Source: a bacterium
Lineage (GTDB): Bacteria; Desulfobacterota; Anaeroferrophillalia; Anaeroferrophillales; Anaeroferrophillaceae
Direction: 5' to 3'
Length of the DNA stretch: 6,384 bases
NCBI GenBank assembly: GCA_029940125.1
Contig: JAOZRP010000141.1
Location: forward strand, 1-6,384
Shown here: in pieces, positions 1 to 5,227 of the stretch
Layout of the letters: each line of letters starts with the position of its first letter
How positions within the stretch are numbered: the first letter of the stretch is position 1
Translations under genes and position numbers: made by a program
Notes under the pieces: generated by a model
What the model was told of the DNA's origin: nothing
Database searches by the model: none
Seen by the model: the letters and a program-made list of their open reading frames with translations, nothing else

Positions 1-158
1 CACATCGTGTGATTCGTTCGGCGGCCAATACCGCTATGAGCCAAGCCCGAACACCTTGAAGGTATTTCCGACAATTTCTTGTTTTTTATACCCCTCAAGG
101 GGGTGCTGAAAAGAGTGACAGCCTTTCAGGGGTAAGGTACTAATGCCGGGTTTTCCTT
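1..158. other. Left-edge region without an established gene; small inverted repeats
   Basis: No gene can be supported here. A rightward frame is open from base 2 to a TGA at 107-109 and begins with the plausible C-terminal peptide DSFGGQYRYEPSPNTLKV, so this may be the end of a protein cut by the window edge, but the last dozen or so residues look non-coding. The frame following the Ade-like stop codon is also open leftward for about 40 codons, without any start signal. Visible inverted repeats are CACA/TGTG at 1-4 and 8-11, GTTCGG/CCGAAC at 16-21 and 47-52 enclosing GCGG/CCGC at 21-24 and 31-34, ACCTT/AAGGT at 53-63, a C-rich/G-rich hairpin around 91-104, and CTGAAA/TTTCAG at 106-111 and 124-129. 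None is followed by a T-run in either direction, so I find no convincing terminator for the leftward operon. Confidence 0.4.
2..109 (+). CDS. Possible C-terminal fragment of a rightward CDS (5' end outside window)
   Basis: Frame 2 is open from the window edge to TGA at 107-109 (35 codons). Its first part contains SFGGQYRYEP, resembling the DPFGG-x-Y-x-Y-x-P sequence seen near the C-terminus of some secreted or TPR-type proteins of related bacteria. The tail after residue 20 (PTISCFLYPS) does not look protein-like and overlaps hairpins, so the true frame might be broken here or this may simply be intergenic DNA. No product can be assigned from so little sequence. Confidence 0.2.
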   Translation, partial: TSCDSFGGQYRYEPSPNTLKVFPTISCFLYPSRGC

Positions 159-1910
159 TTATTCGATGATCAGGGGCAGGGAATCTCCCTTCCTGACATC
201 ATACAATCCCTTGTCGGTCAACCTGAGGAAAGGGAGGCCGGTAAAGGAAAGGGTTTGGTAGTGGAAAAAGGGATTGTCCAGCGTTGATCCCAAGTGTTCC
301 AGGGCGGCTTCAATGTCTTTTTCCCGCCGGTTTATTTCTTCCATGGGCAGGTTGGAGCAGATGCCGCCGATGGGCAGCGGCAGCTCGGCCAGAATTTTTC
401 CGCCGTCAACCACGACAATGCCCCCCCTGATTTCCAGCAGGCGGTTGAATGCCGTGGACATCTCCTCTTCGCTGGCCCCGTAAACCGTGGGCTGATAGGC
501 TTCCCAGTTGAGGGTGGAGGCGATCGCGCCGCGGCGAATGCCGGTCCCGGCCAGGAACCCGCGGCTGAGGTGCTGCCGGCCGTAGCGGTTGATAACCACA
601 TATTTGAGGATGCTTTGTTCGGGAACGGCCCTGATGTTGCCGTTTTCAACCGGCAGAGTGACGATTTCCTCGTGGGTGACCATGGTCTGGCGGTCGGGTC
701 GGACGGCCCGGACAGTGACTTCACTGCCATTGGCTGGATACCGAAAGCTTTCGGCAGTCAGGGGATCGAGGTTCAGTGAATTGCAGGCGAAAGGAGGATA
801 ATGGTATTCCTCGCCGGCGATGGTCAGCTTTCCCCGCTCCGCCGCCACCCGGCCGCCGGCAATAACCGTGTGCGGGGTAAATTCTTCCAGATGGGCAACG
901 ATCTGCAAATCGGCGCGAAAATGGGGGGCGATGGCTCCCAGGTCGCTAAAGCCGAAAGCAGCGGCGGCGTTGAGGGTCAGCATTTGGACGGTGGTGACCG
1001 GATCAAAGCCCAGGGCGACCGCTTTGCGCCCCAGAACGTCCAGGTGCCCCTGGTTCAGCAGGCGGGAGCTGGTGACTCCGTCAGTGGAGATGGACAGCCG
1101 GCGAAAATCCCTGATCATGTCTTTGACCGCCGCCACCCCTTCCAGGTCCTGGCGGATGCTGCCTTCGCGGATCATCACGAAAAGGCCAAGCCGCAGCCGT
1201 TCCAGGGCTTCTGCGGCGGTGATGGGTTCATGGTCAGAAGCAATGCCGGCGGCAATGAAGGCATTAAGCTTTTCCCGCCGGGCCCCGGCCCCATGTCCCT
1301 GGAGGGGCAGATGGTGCTGCCAGGCCAGCGACAGCAGCTCCAGAGTTTTTTGATCGGGATTGTTGACGATGCGGGGCCAGTAGGCTTCGCCAACGCCAAC
1401 GATGTCCGGGTCCCTGAACAGGGTTTCATAATCCGCCAGACTGAAAGGATGGACGGTTTCCATTTCCGGGTACGGCGGCGAGAAGCAGGGGGCGGTGACC
1501 TTGATGTTCATCGGCTGCCGCCGGGCTTCGGCCAGAAAGGCCTGGATGCCGGCCAGTCCCAGGCTGTTGCCCAGTTCCGTGACTTCCGTGACCACGGTCG
1601 TGGTGCCGCGGGGCAGGACCAGGCGGACAAAGTCGTGAAGGCGGAAAACGTTGGCGATGTGGGTATGGGTTTCCACGAATCCCGGCAGCAGAAAGGCACC
1701 GTCGGCGTCAATCACCCTGGTTTCATTTCCACGGGCAGCTGAGGGAATAGTGCCCACGGCGACGAAACGATTTCCCTTGATGGCCACGTCGGTTCCGGGA
1801 AGCAGCTCGGCGGTAAAGACATTGACCAGGGTGCCGTTGGTGATGATCAGGTCAGCCGGTTTTTTCCCCAGGGCAGTGTGGATGGATTGTCGAATGGCGT
1901 CAGGATTCAT
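159..1910 (-). CDS. Adenine deaminase-family amidohydrolase with altered active site
   Basis: This encodes a 583-residue metal-dependent hydrolase with full Ade/AdeC architecture. An N-terminal beta region (about 1-75) is followed by the amidohydrolase barrel (about 75-340) and the adenine deaminase C-terminal domain (about 395-580, with GFLAGTGIRRGAIAS, GGIVVVDGG and LAELPLPIGG). Core ligands are visible: H82xH84, E175 (VGVGEAYW), H206 (GHGAG), H227 (SDHE) and D277 (STDG). Compared with canonical AdeC as I recall it, HIHIESS is HTHIANV, DPHE is EVTE (H to T111), TDDxH is TDGVT (H to T280) and AHDSHN is NWEAYQ (H to W469, H to Y472). Known Ade enzymes convert adenine to hypoxanthine and ammonia in the cytoplasm; these changes make that reaction doubtful. 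The start at 1910 fits the family N-terminus and overlaps the thioesterase stop by 11 bp. There is no Shine-Dalgarno sequence (AATTTTTTCC precedes ATG), so translation is probably coupled. It is the last gene of the operon. Family assignment is strong; the substrate is unknown. Confidence 0.88.
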   Translation of the reverse strand: MNPDAIRQSIHTALGKKPADLIITNGTLVNVFTAELLPGTDVAIKGNRFVAVGTIPSAARGNETRVIDADGAFLLPGFVETHTHIANVFRLHDFVRLVLPRGTTTVVTEVTELGNSLGLAGIQAFLAEARRQPMNIKVTAPCFSPPYPEMETVHPFSLADYETLFRDPDIVGVGEAYWPRIVNNPDQKTLELLSLAWQHHLPLQGHGAGARREKLNAFIAAGIASDHEPITAAEALERLRLGLFVMIREGSIRQDLEGVAAVKDMIRDFRRLSISTDGVTSSRLLNQGHLDVLGRKAVALGFDPVTTVQMLTLNAAAAFGFSDLGAIAPHFRADLQIVAHLEEFTPHTVIAGGRVAAERGKLTIAGEEYHYPPFACNSLNLDPLTAESFRYPANGSEVTVRAVRPDRQTMVTHEEIVTLPVENGNIRAVPEQSILKYVVINRYGRQHLSRGFLAGTGIRRGAIASTLNWEAYQPTVYGASEEEMSTAFNRLLEIRGGIVVVDGGKILAELPLPIGGICSNLPMEEINRREKDIEAALEHLGSTLDNPFFHYQTLSFTGLPFLRLTDKGLYDVRKGDSLPLIIE

Positions 1911-2331
1911 GGAAAAAATTATCTGTTTTTTTACGGTAGGCGGTTGCCTGGGCGGTGGCGACCAGGTTTTCCTGTTCGTCCCTGACCGTGATTTCGTAGG
2001 TGGCAATGCGCGAATTTAGGGATACTTCCCTGGCCTCGGCCCGCAACGGCTTTCCCATGGCCGGAGCTTTCAGATAGGAAACGTGCAGGCCCAAAGCTAC
2101 CGCCAGGGTGCCACGGCTGTTGCAGGCTACCTGGAAGGCTTCATCCATCAGCGAGAAAATGGCGCCGCCGTGAACCATGTGAAAAAGGTTGCTCAGCTCT
2201 TCAGTAGGGGTCATTTCCACCCGGGCGTACCCGGGTGCACAGTCAAGGAGGTGAATTCCCAGCCGGCGGGCAAAGGGTTCCCGTTCCACGGCTTCCCGGG
2301 CCCGTGCCGCCAGTTTTTTGTCAGTTGCCAT
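1900..2331 (-). CDS. PaaI-type hotdog-fold thioesterase
   Basis: This is a 143-residue single hotdog domain, the usual size for PaaI/YbdB-type acyl-CoA thioesterases. The signature runs through NLFHMVHGGAIFSLMDEAF: H54-G55-G56 starts the central helix, and D63/E64 lie where the family carries its catalytic acid. It continues with a typical VSYLKPA-like strand (HVSYLKAPAMGKPL) and the AEAREVSLNSRIATYEITV region. Family members hydrolyse acyl- or aryl-CoA thioesters in the cytoplasm, usually as tetramers; the acyl group cannot be predicted here. The ATG at 2331 is preceded by GGAGAG at suitable spacing. It overlaps the upstream transglutaminase-like gene by 11 bp and the downstream amidohydrolase by 11 bp, so all three are co-transcribed and probably translationally coupled. 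There is an A7 tract (minus strand, 1926-1932) close to its end. Nearby paa phenylacetate genes are absent, so a phenylacetate role is not indicated. Confidence 0.9.
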   Translation of the reverse strand: MATDKKLAARAREAVEREPFARRLGIHLLDCAPGYARVEMTPTEELSNLFHMVHGGAIFSLMDEAFQVACNSRGTLAVALGLHVSYLKAPAMGKPLRAEAREVSLNSRIATYEITVRDEQENLVATAQATAYRKKTDNFFHES

Positions 2332-2995
2332 GCTGCTCTCCGGCGTCGATCCAGCGTTGAATCATGCCCTGGCCGTATTTGTCATTGAATATGCGAAGAA
2401 TTTCCTCAAACGGCAGGTCCGCGAATGGTCCCCATTGATGCAGGTATTCGATGTGCGGACGCCCGTCCAGACTGCAGGCTTCAAAAACCGCATTCCGGCT
2501 GCCGTCAAAATTCACCGTTTGTATTCCCAGCCGTTCACACATGAAGCGGTCGAAGGTGGGGGTGGCTTTCAGCCAGCGGCCGTCCAGATACATTTCATTG
2601 TAGCCGTGGCAGTAGAAAACATCGGTTTGCATCATTTCCGCCAGCTTCTTTGGGACCTGGTGGTTCCTGATGTGGGCCAGCAGCAGGCGTGACGGGATGC
2701 CGACGGCCCGGCAGAGGGCGGCCAGCAGTACTGCCTTCTGGATGCAGTAGCCCCGTTCCCGGGCCAGGATCGCGTGGGCCTGGTAGTCTTCCCGGCTGGT
2801 GGAAAAACAGTAGGGGTCGTAGCGGATTTCGTCGCGGACGAAAAGGAACAGGGACCGGGCCTTCATTTTTGCTTCCGGCAGGGATCGGGTCAGCTGTTGA
2901 GCGGTTTCCCGGATCCGGGGATGGCTGCATTCAATAAAAAAAGTGGGCTGCAGGAAAATATCCAGGTTTGGCTTGGCAGTTTTTGATGCGTCCAT
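2321..2995 (-). CDS. Transglutaminase-like superfamily protein
   Basis: This is a 224-residue protein with a transglutaminase/papain-like core. A helix at about 44-58 (KARSLFLFVRDEIRYDPY) leads into the nucleophile motif RGYCIQKAVLLAALCRAVGIP with C84, followed by the histidine motif CHGYNEMYLDGRWLKATP with H130. The triad Asp normally found in W-x-x-x-D-P-T is Thr145 (WLKATPTFD); D149 is the nearest acid. I recall similar KATP forms in related bacterial proteins, so this may define a subfamily rather than a dead enzyme. No signal peptide or membrane segment is visible, so it is probably cytoplasmic. Members act as amidases, peptidases or transamidases on poorly known substrates. ATG at 2995 has AAGGA about ten bases upstream. 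It is the first gene of the leftward operon, with a promoter at 3035-3063, and overlaps the thioesterase gene by 11 bp. Confidence 0.85.
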   Translation of the reverse strand: MDASKTAKPNLDIFLQPTFFIECSHPRIRETAQQLTRSLPEAKMKARSLFLFVRDEIRYDPYCFSTSREDYQAHAILARERGYCIQKAVLLAALCRAVGIPSRLLLAHIRNHQVPKKLAEMMQTDVFYCHGYNEMYLDGRWLKATPTFDRFMCERLGIQTVNFDGSRNAVFEACSLDGRPHIEYLHQWGPFADLPFEEILRIFNDKYGQGMIQRWIDAGEQHGN

Positions 2996-3034
2996 AGTGG
3001 CAGCGTCCTTTCAGGAGCTAATGATAGAGTCGCC

Positions 3035-3063
3035 AGCATACTGATGATAACGTGGGAAGTCAA
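3035..3063 (-). promoter_or_regulatory. Sigma-70-type promoter of the leftward operon
   Basis: On the minus strand TTGACT (3063-3058) is separated by exactly 17 bases from TATGCT (3040-3035), giving five of six and four of six matches to the consensus. Transcription would start near 3028, about 33 bases before the transglutaminase-like ATG. It points away from the tRNA promoter; the two -35 boxes are 23 bp apart, so the polymerases may interfere or share a regulator. Confidence 0.65.
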
Positions 3064-3086
3064 GGGTCAGCTTGGCTACTTTTCCC

Positions 3087-3115
3087 TTGACAAACAAAAA
3101 AAATGAGTTTAGTTT
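3087..3115 (+). promoter_or_regulatory. Sigma-70-type promoter of the tRNA
   Basis: A perfect TTGACA at 3087-3092 is followed after 17 bases by TAGTTT at 3110-3115, which keeps the key T, A and final T of the -10 box. An A-rich spacer (A8 run) lies between them. The predicted start near 3122 gives a 5' leader of about nine bases before the mature tRNA. It may also serve the downstream nif3-family operon if polymerase reads through the terminator at 3302-3333. Confidence 0.6.
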
Positions 3116-3130
3116 CTGAACTTCTTGTTC

Positions 3131-3203
3131 GGGCCCATAGCTCAGCTGGCAGAGCCACCGGCTCATAACCGGTAGGTCCCTGGTTCGAACCCAGGTGGGC
3201 CCA
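3131..3203 (+). tRNA. tRNA with anticodon CAT, probably elongator tRNA-Met
   Basis: A complete 73-base cloverleaf is visible. The acceptor GGGCCCA (3131-3137) pairs with TGGGCCC (3196-3202) and is followed by discriminator A. The D stem is GCTC/GAGC (3140-3143, 3152-3155). The anticodon stem ACCGG/CCGGT (3157-3161, 3169-3173) encloses the loop CTCATAA with anticodon CAT at 3164-3166. The variable loop has five bases, and the T stem CCTGG/CCAGG encloses TTCGAAC. The 3' CCA is not encoded and must be added by the tRNA nucleotidyltransferase. A paired G1-C72 and no run of three G-C pairs at the anticodon stem base exclude initiator tRNA. The alternative is tRNA-Ile2, whose CAU is modified to lysidine; I favour Met on general resemblance only. 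Confidence 0.95.
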
Positions 3204-3352
3204 TCGGATTTTCTGGAGCAGAATATTGAGATTAATGAAAGAAATTTCTCGCCCTGCAGGAGGTGATTCCTCCTTCAGACAGGAGGAAATGATTCAAGCT
3301 TAAAGTGCACCCGCAAAGTGGGTGCACTTTTTTAGTTTTACGGCCGCCGCAC
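3204..3352 (+). promoter_or_regulatory. Structured spacer or leader between the tRNA and the nif3-family gene
   Basis: This stretch has no established gene but is rich in signals. It contains a palindrome AGAAATTTCT (3239-3248) and AGGAGGTGAT at 3257-3266, the full complement of the usual 16S 3' end. CCTCC (3268-3272) can pair either back with GGAGG (3258-3262) or forward with GGAGG (3281-3285; 7-bp stem 3266-3272/3281-3287). A second AGGAGG (3280-3285) stands two bases before ATG at 3288, opening a 15-codon frame that ends at TAG 3333-3335 across the terminator stem. The layout resembles an attenuated leader, but it could be the tRNA precursor trailer. No known riboswitch or T-box consensus was recognised. 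Confidence 0.35.
3302..3333 (+). terminator. Intrinsic terminator after the tRNA, immediately before the nif3-family gene
   Basis: A perfect 11-bp stem, AAAGTGCACCC (3302-3312) with GGGTGCACTTT (3320-3330), has a seven-base loop and runs into six T residues (3328-3333). It is directional to the right, because the other side has only three T on the minus strand. It would end the tRNA transcript. The next gene starts only 19 bases after the T-run, leaving little room for another promoter, so partial readthrough or regulated antitermination is likely. Confidence 0.85.
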
Positions 3353-4474
3353 ATGATCAGTCAGCAAAATTTTATCAGCTATATCGAAGAACGCATTCCC
3401 CTCTCTTACAGTGAGGAGTGGGACAACTGCGGACTCCAGGTTGGCGACCCGAACCAGCCTTTGCAGGGTATAATGTTGTGTCTGGATGCGACTGCTGATG
3501 TGGTCCGGGCGGCCCGGGAGAAAAGGGCGAATTTTATTTTTGCCCATCATCCCCTGTTGTTTACTCCCCTGAGAACGATCAGGGTTGACCGCTATCCGGC
3601 TGATGTGGTCCGGGCGGCCCTGGTCAATGAAGTCAGCATTTATGCCGCTCACACCAACCTGGACGTGGTTTCCGGCGGCGTGAATGATGTGCTGGCGAAA
3701 CGCCTGGGTTTGGAAAACTGCGAGGTGCTGAGCCGGACCGGTGAAATTGCCCTGTACAAGCTGGCGGTTTTTGTTCCGGCAGCCAGCCGTGATGCCGTAG
3801 CCAACGCTTTGTTTGAAGCCGGGGCCGGCACCATTGATCATTACAGCTGCTGTTCTTTCTCCGTCCCGGGTACCGGCACCTTTTGTCCTTCAACTGCCGC
3901 TGCTCCTTTTTGCGGCGTCGTGGGAGAAATGAACGAGGTGGATGAATTCAGGCTTGAAGTCAGGGTGGCAAAGAATTGTCTGGGTCCGGTGGTCAAGGCC
4001 CTGATGGACGTCCATCCCTACGAAACCCCGGCCTTTGACCTTTATCCCCTGGAAAATGCCGGCAGAACTGTCGGCCTGGGCCGGGTGGGAGAACTGCCGG
4101 ATGCCCTGGACCTTCCGGCAGTGGTGGAGCTGGTCAAGGAAAAACTGTCCATCTCCAGGGTGCGGGTGGCCGGCGGGGAAAAAAGAAAAAAGATCAAGCG
4201 TCTGGCCCTGTGCGGCGGCAGCGGTTTTTCCCTTTATCAGGCTGCCGTTGAGGCCGATGCCGACCTTTTCCTGACTGGGGATCTTAAATATCATGATGCC
4301 AGACTGGTGGAAGCCACCGGGCTGCCGGTGATTGACGCCGGCCATTTTGCCACCGAGGCGCCGGTCCTGGAAACCCTTCGCGATGAATTTTGCCGTTACC
4401 TTCACCGCCATGACGGCGGCCGGGCGGCGGTGCATATCTATGAACAGGAAACAGACCCCTTGCAGGGGTGGTAA
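3353..4474 (+). CDS. Nif3/YqfO-family dinuclear metal-centre protein
   Basis: This is a 373-residue three-part Nif3 protein (GTP cyclohydrolase I type 2/NIF3 family). The N-terminal Nif3 half (about 1-130) carries the metal motifs HHPL (H65, H66) and HTNLD (H100, D104). A CutA/PII-like insert (about 134-235) contains the family hallmarks AGAG-x-I-x-x-Y-x-x-CSF, GTGTF and HPYETPAFD. The C-terminal Nif3 half (about 240-370) has LTGDLKYHDA (D310, H314) and DAGHFATE (H331, E335). The length matches insert-containing members, which form hexameric rings with two metals per subunit; their cellular role is not settled. The ATG at 3353 gives the standard N-terminus but has no clear Shine-Dalgarno sequence. 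It ends with tandem TAA TAA. It lies 36 bases before the zinc-ribbon gene, probably in one operon. An exact 22-bp repeat occurs inside the gene. Confidence 0.93.
   Translation: MISQQNFISYIEERIPLSYSEEWDNCGLQVGDPNQPLQGIMLCLDATADVVRAAREKRANFIFAHHPLLFTPLRTIRVDRYPADVVRAALVNEVSIYAAHTNLDVVSGGVNDVLAKRLGLENCEVLSRTGEIALYKLAVFVPAASRDAVANALFEAGAGTIDHYSCCSFSVPGTGTFCPSTAAAPFCGVVGEMNEVDEFRLEVRVAKNCLGPVVKALMDVHPYETPAFDLYPLENAGRTVGLGRVGELPDALDLPAVVELVKEKLSISRVRVAGGEKRKKIKRLALCGGSGFSLYQAAVEADADLFLTGDLKYHDARLVEATGLPVIDAGHFATEAPVLETLRDEFCRYLHRHDGGRAAVHIYEQETDPLQGW
3494..3620 (+). repeat. Exact 22-bp intragenic direct repeat
   Basis: Bases 3494-3515 and 3599-3620 are identical and lie in the same reading frame, 105 bp (35 codons) apart. 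Both encode ADVVRAA, in the contexts TADVVRAARE and PADVVRAALV, and both fall in helices of the N-terminal Nif3 half. Recombination between the copies would remove an in-frame 35-residue segment including the metal motif HHPL. The peptide likeness may be coincidental, but identical codons throughout are notable. Confidence 0.8.
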
Positions 4475-4481
4475 TAAAAAG

Positions 4482-4495
4482 CCGGCTGGAGCCGG
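4482..4495 (+). promoter_or_regulatory. Small GC hairpin beside the ribosome binding site of the zinc-ribbon gene
   Basis: CCGGC (4482-4486) pairs with GCCGG (4491-4495) around TGGA. It lies just before the Shine-Dalgarno GGGAGG (4498-4503). There is no T-run, so it is not a terminator. It may tune translation or mRNA stability at the junction with the nif3-family gene. This is inference. Confidence 0.35.
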
Positions 4496-4510
4496 AAGGG
4501 AGGAAATGCT

Positions 4511-5227
4511 TTGGAGAATCAGATTCATTTTTTATGGCGGCTGCAGGAAATTGACCTTGATTTAAGTCGGATGCGGGAACAGGAGCAACAGCTTGGGGTT
4601 GAAATTGACCGGCTGAAAGAGGAAGAAGAGGAACTTGTCGGTGTTATGGCCGGTTTGAACGAGCAGTTGGCGGCCAAAAATGCCGAACGGCAGAATATCC
4701 AGGTTGAAATTGAGCGGCTCAAGGCCATGGTGGCGGATTCAAAGGAAAAACTGACCCAGATAAAAAACAACAAGGAGTACTTTGCCGCCTTGAAGGAAAT
4801 AGAATCCAGTGAGAAGGAAATGAACCTTTATGAAACCGGCTTGCTGGAACTGCTTGAAGAAACGGAAGCCCTGCAGTCGCAGTTAAACGACCAGGAAGTC
4901 CTGCTGACCGAGAAGCGTGAGGCGATTGCCGCCCGGGAAGCGGAAACGGCCAGTCAGGTAAAAGGTTTGAAACAGGAACTGGACGCCATCCAGAAAGAGC
5001 GGCAGAAAACCATTGATCTTCTGGACAAGCGGCTGCTGGCCCGCTACGATCGCATTCGCCGGCGTTTTGCCAATGCCGTCGTCAGTGTCGAGCGGGGAAC
5101 CTGCATGGGCTGCCATGTCAATGTTCCTCCCCAGGTCTACATCAACCTGCTCAAGGGCGATGAAATTCTCAACTGTCCCAACTGCCAGCGGATCATGTAC
5201 AGCGTGCCGGAAACCGATGGTGAGTGA
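4511..5227 (+). CDS. Coiled-coil protein with C-terminal C4 zinc ribbon (zf-RING_7/CdsZ-like)
   Basis: The 238-residue protein consists mainly of a charged coiled-coil hairpin (about 10-175, Glu/Lys/Leu-rich heptads) with the conserved turn region NNKEYFAALKEIE (86-98). A zinc ribbon follows, with C198-x2-C201 (CMGC) and C222-x2-C225 (CPNC). This is the layout of the C4-type zinc ribbon family that includes Helicobacter HP0958 (FlgZ) and chlamydial CdsZ, which bind proteins or RNA in flagellar or secretion contexts; neither context is present here. The start is TTG at 4511, seven bases after a strong GGGAGG; the nearby ATG at 4506 is in another frame. The RNase H gene overlaps its stop by 11 bp, so the two are probably translated together. 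The precise function is unknown; it is cytoplasmic by absence of signal or membrane segments. Confidence 0.88.
   Translation: MENQIHFLWRLQEIDLDLSRMREQEQQLGVEIDRLKEEEEELVGVMAGLNEQLAAKNAERQNIQVEIERLKAMVADSKEKLTQIKNNKEYFAALKEIESSEKEMNLYETGLLELLEETEALQSQLNDQEVLLTEKREAIAAREAETASQVKGLKQELDAIQKERQKTIDLLDKRLLARYDRIRRRFANAVVSVERGTCMGCHVNVPPQVYINLLKGDEILNCPNCQRIMYSVPETDGE

Noticed and set aside
88..130. Hairpins near 91-104 and 106-129 as terminator of the leftward operon
   Set aside because: Neither is followed by a T-run on either strand; the nearby T6 lies on the wrong side.
801..1742. 313-codon rightward reading frame opposite the amidohydrolase gene
   Set aside because: It lies wholly antisense to a gene with clear family motifs, has no recognisable domain, and is explained by GC-rich codon bias.
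1911..2006. Upstream extension of the amidohydrolase to an ATG at 2006
   Set aside because: The 32 added residues are Pro/Arg/Lys-rich, overlap the thioesterase gene in another frame and do not resemble the Ade N-terminus; MNPDAIRQSI at 1910 does.
3131..3203. Initiator tRNA-fMet
   Set aside because: It has a paired first acceptor base pair and lacks the three G-C pairs next to the anticodon loop.
3305..3352. GTG start at 3305 for the nif3-family protein
   Set aside because: It lies inside the terminator stem, and the added residues match nothing in the family; ATG 3353 gives the normal N-terminus.
3204..3352. T-box or known riboswitch upstream of the nif3-family gene
   Set aside because: No T-box AGGGTGGNACCGCG-like sequence and no recognisable riboswitch core is present.
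4455..4469. ACCCCT/AGGGGT hairpin at the end of the nif3-family gene as terminator
   Set aside because: It is inside the coding sequence and is followed by GGTAATAAAAA rather than T residues.
3890..4528. 212-codon leftward reading frame opposite the nif3-family gene
   Set aside because: It is antisense to a strongly recognised protein, with no domain or ribosome binding site.
5013..5216. Longer RNase H reading frame beginning at 5013
   Set aside because: It overlaps the zinc-ribbon coding sequence in another frame with low-complexity residues; ATG 5217 at the stop-codon overlap is more natural.
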